64,000 nucleotides of DNA, taken from contig CAWKLF010000005.1 in NCBI GenBank assembly GCA_963850425.1, positions 372,001 through 436,000 of the forward strand. Reading direction: 5' to 3'. Both the position numbers and the translations under genes were made by a program. The notes under the pieces were generated by a model that saw only the letters and a program-made list of their open reading frames with translations, did no database searches and was not told where the DNA came from. The stretch's first letter is position 1; each line of letters opens with the position of its first letter. Source of the DNA: Gp1-AA133 sp963850425 (GTDB taxonomy: Bacteria > Acidobacteriota > Terriglobia > Terriglobales > Acidobacteriaceae). Positions 56,804-64,000 of the stretch are shown here, in pieces.

Positions 56804-57778
56804 ATGGCCACGCTCGAAGTCAGTTTCCTGCACAATCAACTGGAAGAGCGCAAGCGCCGGCTGGAAGCGGCGATTGTCGGGGCACCGCGAAACGCGGGGC
56901 TGGGTGGACTGCTGCGCGAAGTGGATTCGGCGCTCGATCGCATGGCCAAAGGGACCTACGGTTTGTGCGAGGAGTGTCACGACCCGGTGGAGCAGGACCG
57001 CCTGCTGGCCGATCCGCTGGTGCGTTACTGTCTCGACCACCTGACTCATACGGAGCGCGCCGCGCTGCAGCGCGATCTTGACCTGGCCTCCGAGGTACAG
57101 CGCAACCTGCTGCCGCAAAATGGCCTGTGCGCCGGCGATTGGGAGACCAGCTATCACTATGCGCCGCTGGGCGCGGTCAGCGGCGACTACTGCGACCTGA
57201 TCCCGACCGATGGTCAGCTCTTCTTCGTGCTGGGCGACGTCTCCGGCAAGGGCGTGGCCGCGTCCATGCTGATGGCGCAGTTGCACGCCTTATTCCGTAG
57301 CCTGACCGGCCTGAATCTCCCGCTCGGCCAGATTGTCACCCAGGTGAACCGCGTCTTCTGTGAAAGCGCGCTAGCCGGGCAATACGCCACGCTGGTGTGC
57401 GGACAAGCAAAGCCCACGGGAGAACTTGAAATCCACAACGCCGGCCACTGTCCCGCGATTGTGGTCGGACGCGGTGGCGTGCTGCGCGTGGAATCGACCG
57501 GCCTGCCGCTGGGCATGTTCCACGACACCGAGTTTTCCGCCACGCGCGTGCAACTGGAACGCGGCGACACGCTCTTTCTTTATACCGATGGCCTTTCCGA
57601 AGCCTGCCACGCGGACGACGAATACGGCGTGGAGCGCGTCCTGACCCTGGTGCGCCAGCAGGCTGGGCGGCAACCCAGCGAACTGATCGGCGCGTGTCTC
57701 GAGGATCTGCGCTTGTTTTGTGAAGGCGAGGGACGGTTGGATGACTTGACGCTGTTGGCCATACGGCGGCGGGTGTAG
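56804..57778 (+). CDS. DksA-type zinc finger fused to a SpoIIE/PP2C phosphatase
   Basis: The 324-residue protein is a fusion. Residues 1-50 are a coiled helical hairpin (FLHNQLEERKRRLEAAI). Residues 51-82 carry a DksA/TraR-like zinc finger, CEEC (55, 58) and YCLDH (76, 79), with His as the fourth ligand instead of Cys. From about 95 the SpoIIE-type PP2C domain begins (LQRDLDLASEVQRNLLPQ), with SGDYCDLI, LGDVSGKGVAASMLMAQLHALFR, LFLYTDGLSEA and DDLTLLAI supplying the metal-binding aspartates. SpoIIE/RsbU phosphatases control anti-sigma-factor switches. GGGAG precedes ATG 56804. No partner Rsb genes are adjacent. Confidence 0.85.
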   Translation: MATLEVSFLHNQLEERKRRLEAAIVGAPRNAGLGGLLREVDSALDRMAKGTYGLCEECHDPVEQDRLLADPLVRYCLDHLTHTERAALQRDLDLASEVQRNLLPQNGLCAGDWETSYHYAPLGAVSGDYCDLIPTDGQLFFVLGDVSGKGVAASMLMAQLHALFRSLTGLNLPLGQIVTQVNRVFCESALAGQYATLVCGQAKPTGELEIHNAGHCPAIVVGRGGVLRVESTGLPLGMFHDTEFSATRVQLERGDTLFLYTDGLSEACHADDEYGVERVLTLVRQQAGRQPSELIGACLEDLRLFCEGEGRLDDLTLLAIRRRV

Positions 57779-57955
57779 CGCGGGCGCCCTCGCCCGCGGT
57801 GTGGTGCCCGCCAAATGGTGCCCAGGTTTTCGTCCCCTTTTGGGACGCTAACCTGAGACCTCCCCGAAAACCCAAGAGGGATATCCTAGGAATCCCACCC
57901 TTCGACAGCGCTCAGGGCAGGCTGTTTCGAAAATCGCGAAACGTGGGGCACGCGG

Positions 57956-57989
57956 CAAAAAACCCCGCCCAAGCGGAGCTTGGACGGGG
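57956..57989 (-). terminator. Rho-independent terminator of the 58040-58657 gene
   Basis: On the minus strand CCCCGTCCAAGC-TCC-GCTTGGGCGGGG (one mismatch in a 12-pair stem) is followed by TTTTTTG. It lies about 50 bases after the stop of the cupredoxin-like gene. Upstream, CGCGGGCG-CCCT-CGCCCGCG (57780-57799) is a perfect eight-pair hairpin right after the phosphatase stop. Confidence 0.8.
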
Positions 57990-58039
57990 CACCCTCGAGA
58001 GCCGGAGCGACGCTTACGCCGCGCCCACCCGGCTCCCGA

Positions 58040-58657
58040 TCATTCTTCTCCGTGTTCGTGTTCGTGTCCTTCAACAACGACAATCATCCGCATCCACGGG
58101 TGGATGCAGCACTCCCAGCGTGAAACACCTCGCGGCAGCGCGTCAGTTCCCGCGGTGGGCCCAGGTTCTGTAAGGCCGGCTTCCACAAATTGATTCGAAT
58201 CACTCTCCGGTTGCGGGGCGAGCGATCCGTCGGGCAGCACCTGGGCACACTCCGGAACCGGATCCGGATTCCCAGTCAAGCCATTGAGCACATCGATGAA
58301 CCCGCCCCCGAATTTCTTGACGCGGGTGAAGGTATGGGTTTCGCCCCCCAGGTTCTGAATGGTGGTTTGATCTCCCGGCTTCAGCTCCAGGCGGACCAGC
58401 TTGAAGTGTCGCTCGGTGGTATTCAACAGAGGGTTGAAGCGCCACGCCCCGGCAATCTGGTCGCTTTGCAGTTCCGCGATGAAGTCCCCAAACAGCGTGG
58501 TTCCGTGCTGCCCGGCCACACAAGTTCCGGGTCCGACGGTAGCGTTGAAGCTGTCGGGATCACAGGCGTCCCGCATAATGATGGTTTTGGTGGTTTGCGC
58601 ATTGGCCAGGCAGGCGAACAGCACGGCCACACCGATTCCCACGGTGATCCTTTTCAT
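58040..58657 (-). CDS. Small secreted cupredoxin-like protein
   Basis: The 205-residue product has a signal peptide (MKRITVGIGVAVLFACLANA). The mature domain shows LKPGDQTTIQNLGGETHTFTRV with a candidate histidine ligand and a C-terminal loop WECCIHPWMRMIVVVEG, where Cys, His and Met are spaced as in plastocyanin-type copper sites, followed by an HEHEHGEE tail. The tail could bind metal too. This differs from the 28000-28836 protein in lacking a second domain. It is divergent from the FG-GAP gene and convergent with the phosphatase. Confidence 0.72.
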   Translation of the reverse strand: MKRITVGIGVAVLFACLANAQTTKTIIMRDACDPDSFNATVGPGTCVAGQHGTTLFGDFIAELQSDQIAGAWRFNPLLNTTERHFKLVRLELKPGDQTTIQNLGGETHTFTRVKKFGGGFIDVLNGLTGNPDPVPECAQVLPDGSLAPQPESDSNQFVEAGLTEPGPTAGTDALPRGVSRWECCIHPWMRMIVVVEGHEHEHGEE

Positions 58658-59068
58658 AAAAACCTCCCATTCTGTTTAATTGAGGCCGGATTTCGGGGAA
58701 GAGCAAACCCTTGACGATTACTTTTTGCGGAAGATTCTGGTCGCCCCGGGACGCCCTGTCAAGGCCGAAAGAGGTAGGCCAATGACCAGCTCCTGTTCCG
58801 TTTCGGTATTCAACAGTATGCTTCGCGATCGCTTTTCCACGCCGTGTGAATCAAACGGCAGGACAATGAAAGTGTAATTTCGCCGTCTCGCCGGACAGCG
58901 CGTTTCGCCAGCGCAACCAGAATCCGGGTCGAGAGCTTTAGGGCAATTCTTTTCGCGGTCGGTTGCCGGGTCATGACTCCTAGTTTGCACCCGGCGGTCC
59001 AAGTTCAAAAGGCACAACAGAAGTGGACCTGGATGCGACACGCCAATCTCCGTTCGAGGAGGCCCGTC
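58658..59068. other. Intergenic region
   Basis: 411 bases between two divergent genes. A minus-strand open frame (58718-59077) reads RNYTFIVLPFDSHGVEKRSRS, weakly like the start of an M23-type peptidase N-terminus, but it lacks a start and any peptidase domain, so at most it is a worn fragment. Confidence 0.45.
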
Positions 59069-61679
59069 ATGGCGCACGAATATAGGCGCGATTCATCTTT
59101 CAGCTTCATTGTTATTGTTGTCGTAGTTGTGATCTTGGCCGTCGCGTTCACAGTGAGGGCACAAGATGCGGGCAGCCTCTTCCTTCCAGCAGTGACCTAC
59201 AACACGGGTGGGCGCGATTACGTCTTCTATGGCAACTCTGATTGGGTATCCATCAATGACGTAAATGGCGATGGCAAAGTCGACGTTGTAATTGCAAATT
59301 GGTGCCTCCGCTGCTCCCGTCATCTCTGCGTCCCTCCGGTGGCAATGTGGGCGTTCTGCTCGGCCGAGACGATGGAACATTCTTGCCAGTTGTGAACTAC
59401 GGATCGGGTGGGTACTATTCATTCCTCCTGTCTGTCTTGGATGTGAACCAAGACCAGAAACCAGATATTCTCGTGGCGAATGGCTGCCCCGTAGACTCTT
59501 ATGTTACTCTCCCAGCAGTGGATCCATCGCTGTAATGCTGGGCAACGGAGATGGAACATTTCAAACATCAAAGACCTATAGCTCGGGTGGTCTCCTTTCT
59601 TGGATGACCACCTCGGGCGTGAACGGAGATGGCAAACCCGATTTGGTCGTCGCAAACCGAGACGGTGGAATCAATGGTCAGGGCTCTGTAGGAGTGCTGC
59701 TCGGCAAGGGAGACGGAACGTTCGGTCCAGTAAAACCCTATAGCTCGGGTGGACTGCGAGCCGATTCGATCGCTGCGGCAGATGTTAACTCTGATGGGCA
59801 CCCCGACCTGCTAGTTACAAATTTCTGGCAGTGTGAAAATTGTCCGGGCAGCGTGGGAGTGCTTTTGGGCAATGGTGACGGTTCCTTTCAGCCGGCGGTG
59901 GCCTACAGCGCCCTGAGCTATGTTTCCAGAGTAAAAGTGGTAGATCTCAACAAGGATGGCAGACTCGACCTTCTATTAACGGATGGCGGTAGTTATGGAG
60001 GAGGAATGATGGTCGTACTGATCGGATATGGCGACGGCACTTTCGCGGCCCCCGTCCCCTACCTGACCGGTGGACTCTATAACAGCCCTCCAATCGTTAC
60101 AGATGTAAACGGTGATGACAAACTGGACTTGCTCGTCGCTCAGGATTGCTCCTACGTACCACAAGGGTGTGCAGCGGTGCTCCTGGGTAACGGCGACGGC
60201 ACATTCCAAGCAACCGTAACCTACCCTTCTGGTGGACCATGGGCAAGATGGTTGGCGGCAGAAGACATGAATGGTGATGGTCGCATGGATCTTCTTTTGT
60301 TGAGCTCGTGTGGTGCCGATTGTCGTGACGGAGGCTTGGTCAGCTTACTGCTCGGAAGGGGGGACGGAACTTTTCAGCCCCCAACTTTTTACAATTCTGG
60401 CGGAGGATACAGCGCGTGGATCGGGACATCGGATGTGAATGGGGACGGAAAACCGGATGTGCTGGCTGTTAACACGTACTTGAACAGAGCAAACGGTTCA
60501 GTGGGAGTTCTGATTAATACTGGAATTCACACGACCGCCACTTCTCTCACCTCGCTACCTAACCCGTCTTTGATCGGGCAGAACGTTCGGTTCACAGCCA
60601 CCGTGAATTCAACAAGCGGCACACCTCCCGACGGACAGCCCGTTACCTTCAAGAATGGCTCTAGCCTTCTGGGCACGGGTACACTGATTGGAGGAACGGG
60701 GTCGTTCACCATCGCGTCATTACCGATCGGCGTGCATGCCATCACCGCGACCTACGGGGGCGACGCCAATTTTACAGCCAGCACTTCCCCTGAACTGCGG
60801 CAGGTAGTGCAGTCGATTTCCAAGTCAGCTACCACCACCATGCTGGCCTCCGGTCTCAATCCCTCCACCTACGGCCATCCCGTGACGCTCACGGCGATGG
60901 TCACTTCATCGGGCCAAAACAAGCCGAGCGGAAGTGTCGTCTTCCGAGCGTCGCAGAACGGAACCAATTTCACAGTTGGGAGGGCACCGCTGAATGCAAA
61001 CGGTGTGGCCAGCCTTACCAAATCAAATCTCAACGGGTCCTATTCGTATTCGATCACGGCAGTTTATTCGGGCGATATGTTCAACTTGAGCAGCACTTCG
61101 CCAGTCGTAACCCAAGTCGTGAAGCAGACGACGAGCGCAGCAACCATCACTTCTTCCGCCAACCCATCCAGCGAGGGGCAGGCGGTCACTTTCACGGCTA
61201 GGATTACCTCGCCGACCGTCACGGTCACCGGACCGGTGACTTTCACCGCCGGTAATACCGTCTTGGGAAGAGCCCAGCTCAGCAGGGGAACAGCCACCTT
61301 TACCACTTCCGCACTGCCTACGGGATCGATCACGGTCAAGGTTACCCATCCGTGGAACTCCAACGTCGGCAAAAGTTCGGCTTCGCTGGTGCAGACCGTC
61401 AGTAACAATCAGAAAGTGGGAACGCAAGCTGCGGCGTCCGCGTTGGTCATGGAGCAGCTCGGAGAAGCCCCACCGGTACGTGGAAAATTTCCTGGCCGGC
61501 CCCCAGCAGGCATCATGGATGCTGCCCGGCGCATCTATCGGTGCATAGCATCACGGTCGTGGGATGACGAATGTGATGAAGGGCGTGGAGTAGCGGTATC
61601 AGCGAAGCAATTGACAGCATGGGAGTTCTGCTCAACAATCTTTAAAACCAGTGCCAACTTCACACTCGCGGAGGGGTAG
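59069..61679 (+). CDS. FG-GAP/VCBS and bacterial Ig-like surface protein (two frame breaks)
   Basis: Starts at ATG 59069 (MAHEYRRDSSFSFIVIVVVVVILAVAFTVRAQ, signal-anchor or signal peptide; GAGGAGG six bases upstream). FG-GAP repeats (VGVLLGNGDGTF, DVNGDGKPDLLVA) run to about 60500, forming a beta-propeller, then Ig-like (Big_3 type) domains with SLTSLPNPSLIGQNVRFTA and NPSTYGHPVTLTAMV. The frame shifts near 59300-59335 (after VVIANWC) and near 59500-59515 (after VANGCPVDSYV); each is corrected by one missing base or two extra. The last 80 or so residues (after SNNQKVGTQ) look like read-through of non-coding DNA. Probably a calcium-binding surface or adhesion protein. Confidence 0.78.
61611..61639 (+). 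promoter_or_regulatory. Promoter of the 61682 gene inside the FG-GAP gene's tail
   Basis: TTGACA (61611-61616, perfect), 17 bases, AACAAT (61634-61639, four of six). The ATG of the next gene is 43 bases downstream. Its position supports the view that the annotated C-terminal tail of the FG-GAP gene is not real coding sequence. Confidence 0.5.
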
Positions 61680-61681
61680 CT

Positions 61682-62515
61682 ATGTCCGATCAGGACCAAG
61701 TCACGGTGGTGCAAGAGAGCACTAGCAATGCCGGGAAGTGGCTGCTGCTTCTGCTCGCGGCCATCTACGTCGCGGGGTCTCTGTATTTCCTGATCGACAT
61801 GCGCGGCAGTGTTGGCAAGCTGGTGCAGGAGCAAGGCGCCAGTCAGAAACAAATCTCTGACCTGACCACGCGCATGCAGGCCGCCGAGGCTGAAGCCGAA
61901 ACTTTGGGACAGCAGGTCGGCATCACGAAGAAAGAATTGGCGCAGCGCGCCGCACAGTTGCAGCAGGCCCAGCGCGCCGCCGAAGAGCGCCTCGCGAAAG
62001 AACAGAAGGCACAGATCACCGCCGTCACCGGCGAAGTCGCGGGCGTCAAAACCGATGTTGGCGGGGTGAAGACTGACCTGGGCCAGACCAAGACGGAGCT
62101 GGCCGCCACCAAGGCCAGGCTGGAGAGTACGGTGGGCGACCTCGGGCTGCAGAGCGGTCTGATCGCACGCACGCGCGACGACCTTGAAATGCTGAAGCAC
62201 CGGGGCGACCGCCAGTACTACGAGTTCACTTTGCTGAAAGGCGCGAAGCCGCAGCCCGTGTCGACGATCAGCCTGCAAATGAAGAAGATCGATACCAAGC
62301 GCGGCAAGTACACCCTCAACGTGACTTCCGACGACAAGACAATCGAGAAGAAAGATCGCAACGTCAACGAGCCGATCCAGTTCTATACCGGGCGCGACCA
62401 CATGTTGTACGAGCTGGTGGTGTGGACGCTCGACAAGAACAAGGCGACCGGCTACGTGAGCACTCCGAAGAATGCTCCGACACCCGTGACCGCTTCACCG
62501 TCGGCGTCGAACTAA
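61682..62515 (+). CDS. Membrane-anchored coiled-coil protein
   Basis: The 277-residue product has one membrane helix near the N-terminus (AGKWLLLLLAAIYVAGSLYFLI), a coiled coil from about 40 to 180 rich in A, E, K and Q (for example AEAEAETLGQQVGITKKELAQRAAQLQQAQ) and a C-terminal globular part with strands YYEFTLLKGAKPQPVSTISLQ and QFYTGRDHMLYELVVWTL. It probably reports or scaffolds something in the periplasm. It starts two bases after the FG-GAP gene's apparent stop but has its own promoter. Confidence 0.78.
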   Translation: MSDQDQVTVVQESTSNAGKWLLLLLAAIYVAGSLYFLIDMRGSVGKLVQEQGASQKQISDLTTRMQAAEAEAETLGQQVGITKKELAQRAAQLQQAQRAAEERLAKEQKAQITAVTGEVAGVKTDVGGVKTDLGQTKTELAATKARLESTVGDLGLQSGLIARTRDDLEMLKHRGDRQYYEFTLLKGAKPQPVSTISLQMKKIDTKRGKYTLNVTSDDKTIEKKDRNVNEPIQFYTGRDHMLYELVVWTLDKNKATGYVSTPKNAPTPVTASPSASN

Positions 62516-62591
62516 GCAGCAGCCCACAATGCTCCCTGCATCCGCGCGCACGTCCTAGCGTCGCGGACGATGGTGATCTGTGCTCGGCCGC

Positions 62592-63200
62592 TTATTTCGT
62601 CAGCACTACCGGGAGTGGCTGGTCGTAGGGATGGACCACGACGCTGATTGATTTGCGCTGGTCAAAGACTTGTTGCGTTACTGGAAAGCTGACGATCACA
62701 GTGCCGTGCGCTTGATTGCCGGGAAGGATTTTTGTCTCGGGCATCAGTGCGGCTTGCGAATTTTGCTTGAGCGCGGGGAATGCCTGGAAGTAGCGATCGA
62801 AGTCGACCGCAGACGCGGCATCGTCCGAATATTCCTCGGAAGCGGTTTTCAGTTTCCCTTCGATGTTATGGATCCAGAGAGGTTTCTCACCGCTGTTATG
62901 CAGGGTCACGGTGAGTGCGACGAGCATGGCGTTCTGACTGGGAATTTCGACCGCGGCGACGTTGTCAATGGCGCCCGCGCCCTGCGGTTTAGCACGGCCC
63001 ACGAAGCCATAGATGGCGAGTACGACGGCAAGTCCGGCGAGGGCAATCAGGACAATTTTTGCGGGCGGAAGGCTGCGTTCGGGCGTAGCCATATCTTGCG
63101 TGACATTGATTCCCACGCCGGGACCGATATCGAGGCCGGAAGGTTTTGCAGGGGCGGGTGTCGTATTGGCGGTGGGGGGTTTGGGAGTTTCGTCGGGCAT
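62592..63200 (-). CDS. Single-pass membrane protein with extracytoplasmic beta domain
   Basis: The 202-residue product has a proline/alanine-rich cytoplasmic head (MPDETPKPPTANTTPAPAKPS), one membrane helix (PAKIVLIALAGLAVVLAIYGF, about 46-66) and a beta-rich outer part (MLVALTVTLHNSGEKPLWIHNIEG, HGTVIVSFPVTQQVFDQRKSISVVVHP), reminiscent of DUF4352 or LEA2-like folds. The function is unknown. It is convergent with the 61682 gene. Confidence 0.7.
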   Translation of the reverse strand: MPDETPKPPTANTTPAPAKPSGLDIGPGVGINVTQDMATPERSLPPAKIVLIALAGLAVVLAIYGFVGRAKPQGAGAIDNVAAVEIPSQNAMLVALTVTLHNSGEKPLWIHNIEGKLKTASEEYSDDAASAVDFDRYFQAFPALKQNSQAALMPETKILPGNQAHGTVIVSFPVTQQVFDQRKSISVVVHPYDQPLPVVLTK

Positions 63201-63280
63201 GGAAGTCTCGTCTGGGGATTTTACGCGGGATGAGGGGAAAAGTCCCCGGGAGGGTAGCGGTTTAGTTCAAGAACCGAGTC

Positions 63281-63775
63281 GCGGGCTCATGTTCGGGTTG
63301 TGTCGTCCCTACGGGACTCTGGTCATTTGTTGGCGTACCCAGCGCTTACGCGCTGGGCTAATGACTGCCGGCGCTGCGCGGCCGTGTATGGTGAGTCGAA
63401 CGTCGAGCTTTGCTTGAAGTAGTTCGACGGGCTTACGGGCTCACGCCCGCGTCGCGTTGTGTCGTCCCTACGGGACTCTGGTCATTTGTTGGCGTACCCA
63501 GCGCTCACGCGCTGGGCTAATGACTGCCGCCGCTGCGCGGCTGTGTATGCCTTAGAAATCCTGGCCCAATCGCATTGTGTGTTCCTGGGACTCTGGTCAT
63601 TTGTTGGCGTACCCAGCGCTCACGCGCTGGGCTAATGACTGCCGCCGCTGCGCGGCTGTGTATGCCTTAGAAATCCTGGCCCAATCGCATTGTGCGTTCC
63701 TGGGACTCTGGTCATTTGTTGCCGTGCCTAGCGCTTACGCGCTTGCTAATGACTGGCGCCGCTGCGCGGCTGGCT
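63281..63775 (+). repeat. Array of four multi-hairpin repeat units
   Basis: Four copies of a unit made of GTCGTCCCTACGGGACTC, GGTCATTTGTTGGCG, CCCAGCGC-TTAC-GCGCTGGG, CTAATGACTG and CCGCCGCTGCGCGGC. Copies 2, 3 and 4 are tandem with an exact 115-base period (unit starts 63476, 63591, 63706); copies 2 and 3 differ by about one base. Copy 1 (63281-63394) is separated by about 45 extra bases. GTCAT and ATGAC flank each central hairpin as short inverted arms. Confidence 0.85.
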
Positions 63776-63875
63776 ACGGATGTCGCGAGATAGTGCGAGT
63801 AGTCGCGTGCGTCATGGGCACGACGCAGCACACCCACTCGCTTGCGGTGCGAATGGGTGGCTGTTATCCCGGGCT

Positions 63876-64000
63876 CTACTTGATGTCGTGATGTGCGCGG
63901 GCGAACTTTTCTGCCTGATTCAACTCCTGGAGAGCTTCATCGATGTGTTTCATGGCCGCCACGCGGTGTCCGCCCCATTTTCCGCCGGCGTGTTCGAGGT
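63876..64000 (-). CDS. C-terminal part of a small hypothetical protein
   Basis: On the minus strand a frame is open from the window edge to TAG at 63878-63876 and encodes at least 40 residues: LEHAGGKWGGHRVAAMKHID, then EALQELNQAEKFARAHHDIK. The helix rich in A, E, K and the GGHR motif suggest a small helical exported protein, but I do not recognise the family. The rest lies beyond the window. Confidence 0.62.
   Translation of the reverse strand, partial: LEHAGGKWGGHRVAAMKHIDEALQELNQAEKFARAHHDIK

Noticed and set aside
58718..59077. Minus-strand open frame of 119 codons with RNYTFIVLPFDSHGVE
   Set aside because: It resembles the start of an M23-type peptidase only over about 20 residues, has no plausible start codon or ribosome site and no peptidase domain; at best a worn fragment.
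63276..63780. CRISPR-like array because of regular 115-base spacing
   Set aside because: The whole 115-base unit is repeated; there are no unique spacers and no cas genes.

Overview
This 64 kb window looks like a chromosomal piece of a soil or peat Acidobacteriota (class Terriglobia, Koribacter/Sulfotelmatobacter-like). This is an inference from three things: GC content near 60 percent, Acidobacteria-style protein families (S46 peptidase, DUF-type zinc metalloproteases, AMIN-Sel1 proteins, a SMC with a large head insertion), and many small hairpin repeats between genes. I see no rRNA, tRNA, CRISPR array, prophage or plasmid functions. Several genes are broken by single-base shifts, including the essential carA. 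That pattern suggests a draft or metagenome assembly with residual indels, although real decay cannot be excluded for the accessory genes.

Layout. 1-4 kb: an ornithine cyclodeaminase tail, an F420-type oxidoreductase, bifunctional ftcD and a secreted protein. 4-8 kb (minus strand): glmU, a YvcK/CofD-like factor, a TPR protein and a CYCXC-family secreted cysteine protein. 8-16 kb: lepB, a serine hydrolase, then carA and carB separated by a secreted protein and a RAYT transposase bracketed by inverted REP repeats. 16-24 kb: a SnoaL-like protein, a DapA-family aldolase, then a same-strand block of TetR regulator, enoyl-CoA hydratase, aldehyde dehydrogenase, BoxB-like di-iron oxygenase, second enoyl-CoA hydratase and amidohydrolase. 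This block is headed by a promoter with a palindromic operator of the PaaR type and is the best candidate for an under-described pathway. 24-33 kb: an S46 peptidase, citrate synthase, a cupredoxin-like secreted protein, the iscS-mnmA sulfur-relay pair, two small envelope or stress proteins, a zinc-ribbon protein and an SDR. 33-41 kb: a secreted TPR protein, then on the minus strand smc, purC, cvpA and a small Fis-type regulator.

41-55 kb: repeat-rich intergenic DNA, a PAP2 phosphatase, a kinase fragment, an M20 peptidase, ThiO, an AMIN-Sel1 protein whose start lies in a 26-27 bp tandem repeat, a large secreted zinc metalloprotease, a polytopic His-rich membrane protein with TPRs, and an S9 peptidase. 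55-64 kb: a small ABM-like protein, a zinc-finger/SpoIIE phosphatase fusion, a cupredoxin-like protein, an FG-GAP/Ig-like surface protein with two frame breaks, two membrane-anchored proteins, a 0.5 kb array of multi-hairpin repeats, and the end of another gene.

Functionally the window mixes housekeeping (pyrimidine/arginine via CarAB, purine via PurC, cell wall via GlmU/YvcK, tRNA thiolation via IscS/MnmA, chromosome organisation via SMC, protein export via LepB) with a heavily proteolytic, envelope-oriented accessory set and one putative aryl- or acyl-CoA oxidation cluster.
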